This document shows positions 42,823 through 51,154 of a stretch of 64,000 bases of DNA, in pieces. The notes under the pieces were generated by a model. The model was not told the origin of the DNA, did not search any database, and saw only the letters and a program-made list of their open reading frames with translations. The stretch spans positions 260,251 to 324,250 of the forward strand of contig NZ_CVQP01000010.1 in the NCBI RefSeq assembly GCF_001040705.1, in the 5' to 3' direction. Made by a program: the position numbers and the translations under genes. The stretch's first letter is position 1. Every line of letters begins with the position of its first letter. This DNA comes from Rhodococcus sp. RD6.2 (GTDB lineage: Bacteria > Actinomycetota > Actinomycetes > Mycobacteriales > Mycobacteriaceae).

Positions 42823-43704
42823 ATGTCCACCGCCCCGTTGCTCGTCGACGCCGCTTGGCTCGCCGCCCGTCGTTCGGACGAAAGCATCCGGATCTACGAC
42901 GTCAGCATTTCGCACGGTCGAAACGATTCGGGGGAGTCGTTCACCGCGTCGGGCCGCGAGTCGTACGAGGCCGAGCACATTCCGGGTGCCGCGCACGCCG
43001 ACGTGTTCGGCGAGTTCGCGACCACCGAGTCGCCGTATGCCTTCACCAGCCTCGACCACGACACGTTCGCGCAGCGCGCGGGCGCCCTCGGCATCGGCGC
43101 GGACACCCACGTCGTCCTGTACGACCAGGGCGGGAACCTGTGGGCGACGCGGCTGTGGTGGAACCTGCGCCTCGAGGGGTTCGACCGGGTGTCGGTTCTC
43201 GACGGCGGGCTCGGAGCCTGGAAGTCCGCCGGGTTCGACACCGAACAGGGTGGCGGCAACAGCTATCCGGCCGCGACCTTCACCGGTGAGCGTCGGCCCG
43301 AACTGCTGGCCACCAAGGAAAGCGTCCTCGCGGGGATCGGCAATCCGGCAGGCGTCCTGGTGAACTCGCTGGAGCCGCAGACGTTCCGCGGCGAGGTCGA
43401 CACCTACGGATACGGACGTCCGGGACGGATCCCGGGCAGTGTCAACGTCTTCTTCGGTGACCTGGTCACCGACGACGGCCGGGTCGGTGACCTCGACCTG
43501 GTGCGGCCGCTCTTCGCCGAGGCCGGCGCGCTCGACGAGGACAAGTCGGTGGTGACCTACTGTGGGGGTGGCATCGCCGCGACCTTCCTCGCCTTCCAGC
43601 TGGCCCGTCTCGGCCGTGAGGACGTCGCGGTCTACGACGGGTCGATGAACGAGTGGGTCTCCGACGGGTCGCTGCCGCTCGAGGTTGGCGAGCCGACTGC
43701 CTGA
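42823..43704 (+). CDS. Two-domain sulfurtransferase (thiosulfate/3-mercaptopyruvate type)
   Basis: This 293-residue protein has two rhodanese domains. The N-terminal one (about 5-145) is inactive, with Asp101 (LYDQGG) in the active-site position. The C-terminal one (about 160-285) carries Cys247 in TYCGGGIAAT. This loop differs from both the CRKGVT (thiosulfate) and CGSGVTA (mercaptopyruvate) types, so the donor is uncertain. It would transfer sulfane sulfur to cyanide, thiols or a cofactor pathway. It is a single-gene unit with a weak operator-like site upstream and a strong terminator after it. A link to sulfur supply for molybdopterin or iron-sulfur proteins is only speculation. Confidence 0.88.
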   Translation: MSTAPLLVDAAWLAARRSDESIRIYDVSISHGRNDSGESFTASGRESYEAEHIPGAAHADVFGEFATTESPYAFTSLDHDTFAQRAGALGIGADTHVVLYDQGGNLWATRLWWNLRLEGFDRVSVLDGGLGAWKSAGFDTEQGGGNSYPAATFTGERRPELLATKESVLAGIGNPAGVLVNSLEPQTFRGEVDTYGYGRPGRIPGSVNVFFGDLVTDDGRVGDLDLVRPLFAEAGALDEDKSVVTYCGGGIAATFLAFQLARLGREDVAVYDGSMNEWVSDGSLPLEVGEPTA

Positions 43705-43726
43705 TTCGTCGGCAGCGAAGCACGAA

Positions 43727-43757
43727 AGTGGGGCGGACCTCTTCGGTCCGCCCCACT
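43727..43757. terminator. Bidirectional terminator between convergent genes
   Basis: Perfect 13-base arms (43727-43739 and 43745-43757) enclose a five-base loop. ATTTCTT follows on the plus strand. It separates the sulfurtransferase from the convergent acyl-CoA dehydrogenase. Confidence 0.8.
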
Positions 43758-43779
43758 ATTTCTTGCAGTCGAGGAGATT

Positions 43780-44931
43780 TCAGTCCCTCATCAGGTCCCG
43801 GTGGATGATCTCCTTCATGATCTCGTTGGTGCCGCCGTAGATCCGCTGGATTCGGTGGTCGAGGTAGGCCTTGGCGACGGGGTACTCCATCATGTAGCCG
43901 TAGCCGCCGTGGTACTGAACGCCCGCGTCGACGACCTGCCCCTGCAACTCGGTGGCCCACAGTTTCGCCTTGGACGCATCGACGGCGGTCAGGGTGTCCT
44001 GGTTGTACTCGCGGATGCACCGGTCGATGTACGCGCGGGAGACCTCGATCGCGGTGCGGAGCTTCGCGAGATCGAAGCCCATGCCCTGGAATTCGCCGAT
44101 CCGCTTGCCGAACGCGGTGCGTTCGCGGACGTAGTCCATCGTCCAGGAGAACACCGCCTCCGCGGAAACCTGTGCAGCGATGCCGATTCCGAGTCGCTCC
44201 AGGGGAAGCGACTGCATCAGGTACGTGAATCCGGCGCCTCGGTCTCCGAGGAGGTTCTCGTGGGGGATTCGGACGTTGTCGAAGAACAGTTCGGCGGTGT
44301 CCTGGGCGTGCAGACCCACCTTGTCGAGCTTGCGGCCGCGGGAGAAGCCGGGGGTCCCGTCCTCGACGACGAACAGGCTGAATGCCTTCGACCCGGCGTC
44401 CTGATCGGTCTTGGCGAAGACGATCACCAGGTCGGCGAGGATGCCGCTGGTGATGAACGTCTTGGCGCCGTTGAGGACCCACTCGTCGCCGTCCTGGACG
44501 GCGGAGGTGGTGACCGCGCGCAGGTCGCTCCCGGCGGCGGGCTCGCTCATCGCGATCGCACCGATCGTCTCGCCGGTCACGAATCCGGGCAGCCAGCGAC
44601 GCTTCTGTTCGTCGTCGGCATGCCGCAACAGGTAGTTGAGCACGATGTCGTCGTTGGTGGAGAAGCCGGACTGCAGCGCCGACGCGCCGACACGCGCGAT
44701 CTCCTCCTGGATCACCACCCGGTACCGGTAGTCGGATTCCCCGGGCCCGCCGAACTCCTCGGGCACGGTCAGTCCGAGCAACCCCTGGCGGCCGGCGGCC
44801 AGCCAGGTGTCGCGGTCGATGAGCCGGTTCGCGTCCCACTTCTCCAGGTTCGGGACGACGTGCTTCTCGACGAATCCGCGAACCGAGTCGCGGAACAGTT
44901 CGTGGTCCTTGTCGAAGAGATCGCTCTCCAC
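43780..44931 (-). CDS. Acyl-CoA dehydrogenase
   Basis: This 383-residue flavoprotein oxidises an acyl-CoA to the 2,3-enoyl-CoA. FAD/substrate motifs are AIAMSEPAAGSD (about 124-135) and WVLNGAKTFITSG, followed by KVGLHAQDTAELFFDNVRIP. The C-terminal signature is RIQRIYGGTNEIMKEI. At the place of the medium-chain enzyme's catalytic Glu (YEGT) it has Gly (YGGT), so the base must be elsewhere, as in long-chain or isovaleryl types. It resembles the acyl-CoA dehydrogenase at 61672 along its length. It lies downstream of the Rieske gene, 52 bases after its stop, so co-transcription is likely. Confidence 0.92.
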   Translation of the reverse strand: MESDLFDKDHELFRDSVRGFVEKHVVPNLEKWDANRLIDRDTWLAAGRQGLLGLTVPEEFGGPGESDYRYRVVIQEEIARVGASALQSGFSTNDDIVLNYLLRHADDEQKRRWLPGFVTGETIGAIAMSEPAAGSDLRAVTTSAVQDGDEWVLNGAKTFITSGILADLVIVFAKTDQDAGSKAFSLFVVEDGTPGFSRGRKLDKVGLHAQDTAELFFDNVRIPHENLLGDRGAGFTYLMQSLPLERLGIGIAAQVSAEAVFSWTMDYVRERTAFGKRIGEFQGMGFDLAKLRTAIEVSRAYIDRCIREYNQDTLTAVDASKAKLWATELQGQVVDAGVQYHGGYGYMMEYPVAKAYLDHRIQRIYGGTNEIMKEIIHRDLMRD

Positions 44932-44983
44932 GTAAGCCTCCTAGGGGTGGGTGCCGACAGGCACCCACCGCCCTTGTTCGGTG

Positions 44984-46153
44984 TCAGTTGGCGCTGACGA
45001 GTTTCTGGATCTCGCGGCGGAAGACCTGATTGGCGACCTCGTTGCGGCCGAGGAGCATGTTGCCCGCGTTGGCGCTGGCCATCGCTCGCTGCGAATCGCG
45101 CAGGATCGGGAAGTCCTCGTTGTGGAGGACCGCGACGAGGATCTCCACGTTCTTGTCCCAGATGCGGTTCCAGCGTTCCTCGGTCATTCCGCTGTCTTCG
45201 AGGGTCGGGCAGATCAGCCGGATCTCCATGCGGCACTGCTGCGGATCGCTGGGATGCGGACGGAAGGTGAGCAGCTGGTAGTGATCGGGCTGACGGAGCA
45301 GTGTGCTGTTCGGTCCGATGAAGTAGGTCTCGGTGGTGTGCTCGGCCAGGCTGCGATCGCCGGGATCCTCCTCGATCCACCGGTCGATGGTCTTGCGCAG
45401 GTTCATGAACCTGCAGTGGTGCCCGAAGTCCTCGAAGGCCATCACGTTGGTGTGGATGTGCTTCGCCGCGGTGTTCGGGTGCGCGTACTGGATGTGGTAG
45501 CCGTCGAGGAACGCGTCCTGCATCAGCTTCCAGTTGACGGGCTCCTCGAACACCTTGACGCGGGTGGTCACCTTCGAGCCCAGATCCTGCGAGGCAAGGA
45601 TGTCGTCCATGTCCCGGCCGAGCCAGTCGGCGACGTCGATGGTCGCGGCGGCATCGTCGACGACCCAGATGAACCCGTGCCGTTCCTCGGTGGGCAGCTG
45701 CACGAGGTTGCGCTCGGAACGGTCGGCCTCACCGAAGGTGTTGTCGCGGGTGATCGTGCGCAGCGTTCCGTCGGTGTCGTACGACCAGCGGTGATACGGG
45801 CAGGAGAACAGGCGGCAGCGGCCCTTCTCCTCCTTCTCGACCATCGCCCCGCGGTGGCGGCACTGATTCACGAGGGTCTTGACGCTGCCGTCCCGCTGGC
45901 GGACGACGATGACGTTGTTCCGCGGCAGTTGGAGCGTGAAGAAGTCGCCTGCCTTGGGGATCTCGGATCCGTGGGCGACGATGGTCGGCACCCGACCGAA
46001 GACGCGATCACGTTCACGCTTGGCGACCTCCGGATCGGTGAACTCGACGGGTTCGAACCAGGTGATGTGCTCGAACTCGTCGGTGGTGTCGTTGCGCAGG
46101 TGGTCCAGGGCCCGCCGAATGCGTTCCTCGCGGGGTGCTCCGACCTCGGTCAT
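44984..46153 (-). CDS. Rieske non-heme iron oxygenase, alpha subunit type
   Basis: This 389-residue protein has C98-x-H100 (CRHRG) and C118-x2-H121 (CPYHRW) as Rieske cluster ligands. His220 and His225 (DGYHIQYAH) bind the catalytic iron, with an Asp expected in the C-terminal part. The ATG at 46153 is taken because homology-like sequence begins there, although the frame stays open upstream. Two operator-like palindromes lie before it. No beta subunit is adjacent. The stand-alone reductase at 52987, whose promoter has the same kind of site, is the best electron donor candidate. Confidence 0.91.
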   Translation of the reverse strand: MTEVGAPREERIRRALDHLRNDTTDEFEHITWFEPVEFTDPEVAKRERDRVFGRVPTIVAHGSEIPKAGDFFTLQLPRNNVIVVRQRDGSVKTLVNQCRHRGAMVEKEEKGRCRLFSCPYHRWSYDTDGTLRTITRDNTFGEADRSERNLVQLPTEERHGFIWVVDDAAATIDVADWLGRDMDDILASQDLGSKVTTRVKVFEEPVNWKLMQDAFLDGYHIQYAHPNTAAKHIHTNVMAFEDFGHHCRFMNLRKTIDRWIEEDPGDRSLAEHTTETYFIGPNSTLLRQPDHYQLLTFRPHPSDPQQCRMEIRLICPTLEDSGMTEERWNRIWDKNVEILVAVLHNEDFPILRDSQRAMASANAGNMLLGRNEVANQVFRREIQKLVSAN

Positions 46154-46230
46154 CGGTTTCCTCCCAATCTCGTGTGCGACGTCGGCGGAGTCGCGACGCA
46201 CACGCGCCGGGACCGCCGATCCATGGGCTA

Positions 46231-46249
46231 AATCTAATAGATTTAGATT
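46231..46249. promoter_or_regulatory. 19-bp operator-like palindrome, copy 9 (best copy)
   Basis: AATCTAATAGATTTAGATT has seven perfectly paired bases in each arm and the full CTA-N7-TAG core. It is 77 bases upstream of the leftward Rieske start and 90 bases upstream of the rightward acetyltransferase start. Confidence 0.8.
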
Positions 46250-46289
46250 TAGCTGTAAACCCTCGGTTGCGCCGCACCCTTGCGGCATA

Positions 46290-46308
46290 AACCGATGGTC
46301 GTTAGATT
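46290..46308. promoter_or_regulatory. 19-bp operator-like palindrome, copy 10
   Basis: AACCGATGGTCGTTAGATT resembles copy 1, sharing AACCGA and GTTAGAT. It is 31 bases before the acetyltransferase ATG, so the divergent region carries two sites 59 bases apart (start to start). Confidence 0.5.
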
Positions 46309-46339
46309 TATCCGCACATTCGCTCGATGAGGAGTTGGA

Positions 46340-47353
46340 ATGATCTCTTACCGGTGGTGCGACGAGCTTGCTGTGGGCGACCGTGACGAGGTGCTCGCGC
46401 TGGTGCGGCGAGCGGCGGACTTCGACGCCGAGGCGGGTTTCTCTGCCGTCGACCCGCGTGACGTGGACACCCTCTCGTCGGACGCGCAGCGGGTGTGGCA
46501 CCTGCCGATCAAGGCCCGCCGTGACCTCAGTGCGAGAGACGACGCCCCGTGGGTCGTGGTCGCCTACCTGCGTCTCGTCGTCGGCGTCGACGGGCTCGGT
46601 TCCGTGCAGTTCGTCGTGGACCCCGACTACCGGTCACGCGGAATCGCCACCCTCCTGGTCGAGGAGCTGGGTCTGGACACCATGAGCGGCGATGGCTGGG
46701 CCGGCACGGGGGCGCGGGTGCTGCGGGTGTGGTCCTACGGCTCGCACCCCGCCGCCGAGCGGCTGACGACGCGTTTCGGGGTGCCCGCAGTGCGACGCCA
46801 GTGGACGTTGCTGCGCCACCTGTCGGGGCCGTGGGCGGAACCTCTCGATCCCGTGACGACCGAGGCGACGCTGTCGGAGCCGGTCGCGGCCACCGCGATC
46901 GGCGCCGAGATGACCGAGCTGCTTGCAGCGGCCACCGTGCCGCGCCGGCACCGCGACAGCCTCTCTCGCGCTGACGATTCCGGGCTCGCGATCACCGCGT
47001 CGTTGTCCGGCGAGCCGGCGGGCTACGTGCGCTTCGACCCGGCACTCCACGAGCACGAGGAACTTCGCGCAGCGTGGCTCGGGGCACTCGTCGTCTCCGA
47101 TCGTGCCTCCGGTCGGGGGCTCGGGTCCGCGCTGTTGGTCCGGGCACTCGTCGCGTTGCGTGACGCTGGTGCCCAGGTAGCGCTGATGCGCATCGACCCG
47201 GACGACGAGCGCGTCATGCGGATGTGCCGGCTGCTCTCCTTCGAGCAGGACGAAGCGCATGCCTGCTACCAGGTCGAGGATCTGAGACGTGAGACAGAGA
47301 ACGATCTGTGTAAAACGTTGACTCATGCAAATCTCGGGGGTAGCGTCCTGTGA
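46340..47353 (+). CDS. Two-domain GNAT acetyltransferase, MshD-like
   Basis: In this 337-residue protein the N-terminal GNAT domain has the acetyl-CoA segment VVDPDYRSRGIATLLVEEL (about 95-113). The C-terminal domain has ALVVSDRASGRGLGSALLVRAL (about 248-269). The tandem arrangement and length resemble mycothiol synthase (MshD), but the sequence is not close enough to claim that activity. The last 20 residues are polar and look unrelated. GAGGAG precedes the ATG. It is the first gene of the rightward unit with the SDR and aldehyde dehydrogenase and starts 31 bases after an operator-like site. It may acetylate a pathway amine or thiol. Confidence 0.8.
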   Translation: MISYRWCDELAVGDRDEVLALVRRAADFDAEAGFSAVDPRDVDTLSSDAQRVWHLPIKARRDLSARDDAPWVVVAYLRLVVGVDGLGSVQFVVDPDYRSRGIATLLVEELGLDTMSGDGWAGTGARVLRVWSYGSHPAAERLTTRFGVPAVRRQWTLLRHLSGPWAEPLDPVTTEATLSEPVAATAIGAEMTELLAAATVPRRHRDSLSRADDSGLAITASLSGEPAGYVRFDPALHEHEELRAAWLGALVVSDRASGRGLGSALLVRALVALRDAGAQVALMRIDPDDERVMRMCRLLSFEQDEAHACYQVEDLRRETENDLCKTLTHANLGGSVL

Positions 47354-47485
47354 CGACACTCACAGCGGCTGCGGCATCCCCGGTCGCATTCACCTCCCCG
47401 GTTCACCCGGAGGTCGACTCCACGGTCCGATCGGTCGCCGAGCGATGACGGTCCGGTCGACATCGTCAGCGAAAGAAGGAATCCC

Positions 47486-48310
47486 ATGAACAGGCTCGAA
47501 GGCAAGGTTGCATTCATCACCGGTGTCGCGCGGGGCCAGGGCCGTGCGCACGCGATCCGTCTCGCGGAGGAGGGCGCGGCGATCATCGGCATGGACATCT
47601 GCGCACAGATTCCGTCGGTGTTCTACCCGATGGCCACCGAGGAAGACCTCGCCGAGACCGAGCGCCTCGTCAAGGCGGCAGGCGGCAGCATCGTCACCAC
47701 CGTCGGCGACGTCCGTAACCGCGACGACGTGCAGCGCGCTTACGACGCGGGCATCGAGCAGTTCGGTCACGTCGACATCCTGGTTCCCAACGCGGGCATC
47801 ATGCCCGTGATCGACCAGGGCGTCGAGCCGCAGGCCTGGCACGACGCCGTCGACACCATGCTCACCGGCGTCTGGCACGTCCTGGAGGTCGCGGTGCCCG
47901 GCATGATCGAGCGCGGCGAGGGCGGCTCCATCGCGATCACCAGCTCGGCGGCCGGACTGACCAGCATCGGGCTCAACACGTTCCCCGGCCAGGCCGGCTA
48001 CTCGGCCGCGAAGCACGGCGTCGTCGGCCTGATGCGGCTGTACTCGAAGCAGTTGGCCAAACACTTCATCCGCGTCAACACGATTCACCCGACCGGGGTC
48101 AACACCCCGATGGTCGCCAACGCGGAGTACGGCGCCTTCGTCAACTCCCATCCCGAGGTCGCGAACGACGAGTCCTACAAGAACCCGATGCCGGTCGAGC
48201 TGATCGAGGCCGTCGACATCAGCAACGCGATCGTCTTCCTCGCATCCGACGAGGCCCGATACATCACCGGAGTCACACTTCCCGTCGACGCCGGCTACAA
48301 CGTTCGCTGA
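47486..48310 (+). CDS. Mycofactocin-type short-chain dehydrogenase
   Basis: This 274-residue SDR has VAFITGVARGQGRAHAIRLAEEGA at the N-terminus and a longer loop after GMDIC (about 37-60). This RGQGR..H pattern marks the SDR subgroup that keeps NAD tightly bound and uses mycofactocin as external electron carrier. The catalytic Ser (TSSAAG) and YSAAKHG motif are present. It would oxidise an alcohol to an aldehyde or ketone, and the aldehyde dehydrogenase follows after 18 bases. Mycofactocin biosynthesis genes are not in this window. Confidence 0.88.
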   Translation: MNRLEGKVAFITGVARGQGRAHAIRLAEEGAAIIGMDICAQIPSVFYPMATEEDLAETERLVKAAGGSIVTTVGDVRNRDDVQRAYDAGIEQFGHVDILVPNAGIMPVIDQGVEPQAWHDAVDTMLTGVWHVLEVAVPGMIERGEGGSIAITSSAAGLTSIGLNTFPGQAGYSAAKHGVVGLMRLYSKQLAKHFIRVNTIHPTGVNTPMVANAEYGAFVNSHPEVANDESYKNPMPVELIEAVDISNAIVFLASDEARYITGVTLPVDAGYNVR

Positions 48311-48328
48311 GAGAAGAGGCCACAGCAG

Positions 48329-49822
48329 ATGACCATCACCGACACCACCGCATCGGCCCCGCCGATCGCCGACCGCGAGCAGGTCTTCATCGGAGGCCGC
48401 TGGGTCGACTCGACCGGCGACGAGTGGATCGACCTCGTCGATTCCTGGAGCGAGCAGCGTTCTGCCCGGATCCGCAGTGCCACAGCGGAAGATGTTGCGC
48501 GTGCCGTCACCGCGGCCCGTGCTTCCTTCGATGCGGGCGTCTGGGCGGGCAAGACGATGGCCGAGCGGGCCGACGTCGTCGAGGAGATCGCGAACCGGCT
48601 CGAGCACCGCGTGGAGGAACTGACCACGATCGGCGTGCTCGAGGTCGGCATCCCGATCGCCGTCAGCGCGGGCACCCAGCAGATGACCGCAGGCCTGTTC
48701 CGTGCGGTCGCCGCGGAGGCGCGGACGTTCGAGGTCCGTGAGGACCGCACCCGCGCGGACGGCGGCATTTCCCGGATCCTCAAGGAGCCGACCGGCGTTG
48801 TCGCCGCGATCATTCCGTGGAACGGACCGCTGGGCACCATCGCCTTCAAGGTCGCGCCTGCTCTCGCCGCCGGCTGCTCGGTGATTCTCAAGGGCGCGCC
48901 CGACGCACCGCTGTCGCCGGCCGTGTTCGCCGACGTCATCGCCGAACTCGTCGCCGAGGGCCGTATCCCCGAGGGTGTCGTCAGCGTTCTGATCGCCGAC
49001 CGTGAGGTGTCCGAGACCCTGGTCACCAATCCCGACGTCGACCACATCTCGTTCACCGGGTCCACCGTCGCGGGCCGCCGTATTGCGGCGCTGGCCAGCG
49101 AACGCATTGCCCGTGTCTCCCTGGAACTCGGTGGCAAGTCGGCCGCCATCATTCTCGACGACGCCGACCTGAACCACGTTCTCCAGTCGTTGCCGATGGG
49201 CGGCTGCATGCAGTCGGGGCAGGCGTGCATCGCACTGACCCGCGTCCTCGTCTCCCGCAAGCGCCACGACGAGGTCGTCGAGGTACTCAAGGCCGCGTAC
49301 GGTGCACTGCCGATCGGTAACCCGTGGGAGCCCACGAACTTCCTCGGCCCGCTCGCGGGTGCGCGACACCGGGACCGCGTCGAGGGCTACATCGCCACGG
49401 CGGTGGAGGACGGTGCGACGGTCGTCCTGGGCGGCGGTCGTCCCGAGGGTGTGGATCAGGGCTACTTCGTAGCTCCGACACTGATCGACGGCGTGCGCAA
49501 CGACATGCGGATCGCGCAGGAGGAGGTGTTCGGTCCGGTCATCTCGCTGATCACCTACGAGGACGAGGACGAGGCGGTCGCGATCGCGAACGACTCCATC
49601 TACGGGCTCTCCGGTGCGGTGTACACCGAGGATCTGGACCGCGGTTACGCTCTGGCACAGCGCATCCGGACCGGAACGATCAGCGTCAACGGCGCCGTCA
49701 TCGACTTCACCGTTCCGTTCGGGGGATACAAGCAGTCCGGGGTCGGCCGTGAGGGCGGTGTCGAAGGTCTCGAGGAGTTCTTCGAGACCAAGACGGTGCA
49801 CATGCCCGCACCGTCCGCGTAG
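48329..49822 (+). CDS. Aldehyde dehydrogenase
   Basis: This 497-residue aldehyde dehydrogenase has general base Glu266 (LELGGKSA), nucleophile Cys300 (QSGQACIAL), the IIPWNGP cofactor loop and the EEVFGPVISL C-terminal motif. It is clearly different from the one at 35912. Placed directly after the mycofactocin-type SDR, it completes oxidation of an alcohol to the acid. A long interrupted hairpin follows. Confidence 0.94.
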   Translation: MTITDTTASAPPIADREQVFIGGRWVDSTGDEWIDLVDSWSEQRSARIRSATAEDVARAVTAARASFDAGVWAGKTMAERADVVEEIANRLEHRVEELTTIGVLEVGIPIAVSAGTQQMTAGLFRAVAAEARTFEVREDRTRADGGISRILKEPTGVVAAIIPWNGPLGTIAFKVAPALAAGCSVILKGAPDAPLSPAVFADVIAELVAEGRIPEGVVSVLIADREVSETLVTNPDVDHISFTGSTVAGRRIAALASERIARVSLELGGKSAAIILDDADLNHVLQSLPMGGCMQSGQACIALTRVLVSRKRHDEVVEVLKAAYGALPIGNPWEPTNFLGPLAGARHRDRVEGYIATAVEDGATVVLGGGRPEGVDQGYFVAPTLIDGVRNDMRIAQEEVFGPVISLITYEDEDEAVAIANDSIYGLSGAVYTEDLDRGYALAQRIRTGTISVNGAVIDFTVPFGGYKQSGVGREGGVEGLEEFFETKTVHMPAPSA

Positions 49823-49839
49823 CAACGACCGAAGCCGAT

Positions 49840-49879
49840 CTGGCGGTGTTCCGGAACATTCGTTCCGGAGCACCGCCAG
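49840..49879 (+). terminator. Long interrupted hairpin after the aldehyde dehydrogenase
   Basis: Nine-base outer arms (49840-49848 and 49871-49879) and seven-base inner arms (49850-49856 and 49863-49869) pair perfectly, with one mismatch between them and a six-base loop. It begins 17 bases after the stop. No T-run follows. Confidence 0.65.
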
Positions 49880-49945
49880 TGGTCGTTACGCTGTTACTTT
49901 GGACTGGTCGCACGAGTGGCCGCGTGTGGGAGTCGAGGCGGAACA

Positions 49946-50308
49946 GTGAACAACACCGACGGAATCGGGTCGACCGACCTCGGTACCGGCGCGTCTGCGG
50001 ACGGGAACGTGACGACCACGATCGTCCGCCGGATCCGACCCGGACGTGACGACGAGTTTACCGACTGGATCCAGAGCGGCCTCGGACTCGCCCGGATCTT
50101 CCCGGGGTTCCTTGGCGGCGGCTGGCTCAAGGAGAGCAGCACCTCGGACGTCTGCGTCATCATCCTCCGCTTCGAAACCCAGGTCGCCCTGGACAACTGG
50201 CTTCGATCGGCGCTGCGGGGAGGGTGGCTCCGCACCGGCACGAACATCGCGGAGGAGCTGCCGGACGAGCGCACCACGACAGCAGTGGACCTCTTCGAAC
50301 GTCCCTGA
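49946..50308 (+). CDS. Antibiotic biosynthesis monooxygenase (ABM) domain protein
   Basis: This 120-residue protein has an ABM-like ferredoxin-fold at about 28-118. The segments VRRIRPGRDDEFTDWIQSGL and SDVCVIILRFETQVALDNWLRS are the two alpha/beta units of this family. Members are small cofactor-free monooxygenases or simple dimeric binding proteins, so the function is open. The GTG at 49946 is chosen from coding character. It stands alone between the aldehyde dehydrogenase terminator and a pair of palindromic repeats. Confidence 0.78.
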   Translation: MNNTDGIGSTDLGTGASADGNVTTTIVRRIRPGRDDEFTDWIQSGLGLARIFPGFLGGGWLKESSTSDVCVIILRFETQVALDNWLRSALRGGWLRTGTNIAEELPDERTTTAVDLFERP

Positions 50309-50323
50309 AGGTCTCGCCTCCGG

Positions 50324-50376
50324 TTCCTGAATGGCCCATTCATACGGTCAGACTTCCTGAATGCGCCATTCAGGAA
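50324..50376. terminator. Duplicated palindrome between convergent genes
   Basis: TTCCTGAATG opens both units (50324-50342 and 50354-50376). The second is a perfect hairpin with ten-base arms around CGC; the first is a shorter version with arms TGAATG/CATTCA. They sit between the convergent ABM and TetR genes and most likely form a bidirectional terminator. Confidence 0.6.
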
Positions 50377-50431
50377 GGAACGGGTGGGCGCACCCCGACC
50401 AGGGCCTGCGAGGTCTCGGCGGCCGGGGCCG

Positions 50432-51073
50432 TCACGCGGACTTGGCGTCCGCGCTCACCTCGTCCCGCATGACGCCGTAGAGGAAACTGCGGACCATCTC
50501 CTCGTACAGCTTCTTGGACGTCAGCTCGTTCTCGGCGAGCGCGCGGGCCAGCGTGGGCTGCGACTCGGAGTCGACGTTCGGAAAGATCGTCTTGCGGGTG
50601 CTCGGACCGCGCATCGCCTCGGTGAGGGCGGCGCCGAGCGAGAGCCGTTCCATGCCGTCGAGGATCTGTACGTGCAGCCTCGCCGGAACCCCGGACGCCT
50701 CCAGGAACCGGGCGGTCTCCTCGTAGGTGCCGAGCAGCAGGTCACGCGGTAGGTACTGCAGCAGGATCGGGGCGGCATTCCGATGGCGCAGGATCGACTG
50801 CCGGAAGTTGAGCGCGATCGACACGAAGTACTCGGGCCAGTCCGGTCCGGGCTTGCGCCGCGGGATCGATCCGGCTCCGGCGATCTGCCGGGCCACCGCG
50901 GAGAGGATTTCCGACTTGTCGGAGAAATGGTGGTAGAGCGACGGTGCCCGGACACCGAGGTGCTGAGCAAGACGCGGCAGGCTGAAGGCGTCGAGACCGT
51001 CGGTGTCGATGATGTCGATGGAGGCAGCCACCGCGGAGGCGCGGCTGATCAGCGGTTTCGACGGGCGAGGCAT
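50432..51073 (-). CDS. TetR family regulator with tetracycline-repressor-type C-domain
   Basis: This 213-residue protein has a DNA-binding domain at about 8-55 with FSLPRLAQHLGVRAPSLYHHFSDKSEIL, a typical recognition region. The larger C-terminal domain (IALNFRQSILRHRNAAPILLQYLPR) resembles the TetR_C class. The ATG at 51073 is preferred; an in-frame ATG at 51106 would add eleven residues. It is convergent with the ABM gene and lies downstream of the hydrolase gene on the same strand, 48 bases after that gene's stop at 51155. Its target is unknown. Confidence 0.88.
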   Translation of the reverse strand: MPRPSKPLISRASAVAASIDIIDTDGLDAFSLPRLAQHLGVRAPSLYHHFSDKSEILSAVARQIAGAGSIPRRKPGPDWPEYFVSIALNFRQSILRHRNAAPILLQYLPRDLLLGTYEETARFLEASGVPARLHVQILDGMERLSLGAALTEAMRGPSTRKTIFPNVDSESQPTLARALAENELTSKKLYEEMVRSFLYGVMRDEVSADAKSA

Positions 51074-51154
51074 CTCGGACTTCCATTCGGCGGCACCAGA
51101 CGGCACGCCTGGTTGGTGGAACCGATCGTAACGGGTGGGTGGGCGGCTGCCGTG

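Noticed and set aside
46340-47353. Definite mycothiol synthase (mshD)
   Set aside because: Two GNAT domains fit the architecture, but the sequence is not close enough and the context is catabolic, so only MshD-like is stated.
47390-49873. Open frame of 827 codons on the minus strand over the SDR and aldehyde dehydrogenase
   Set aside because: It is antisense to two complete enzymes, with asparagine/aspartate-rich shadow composition.
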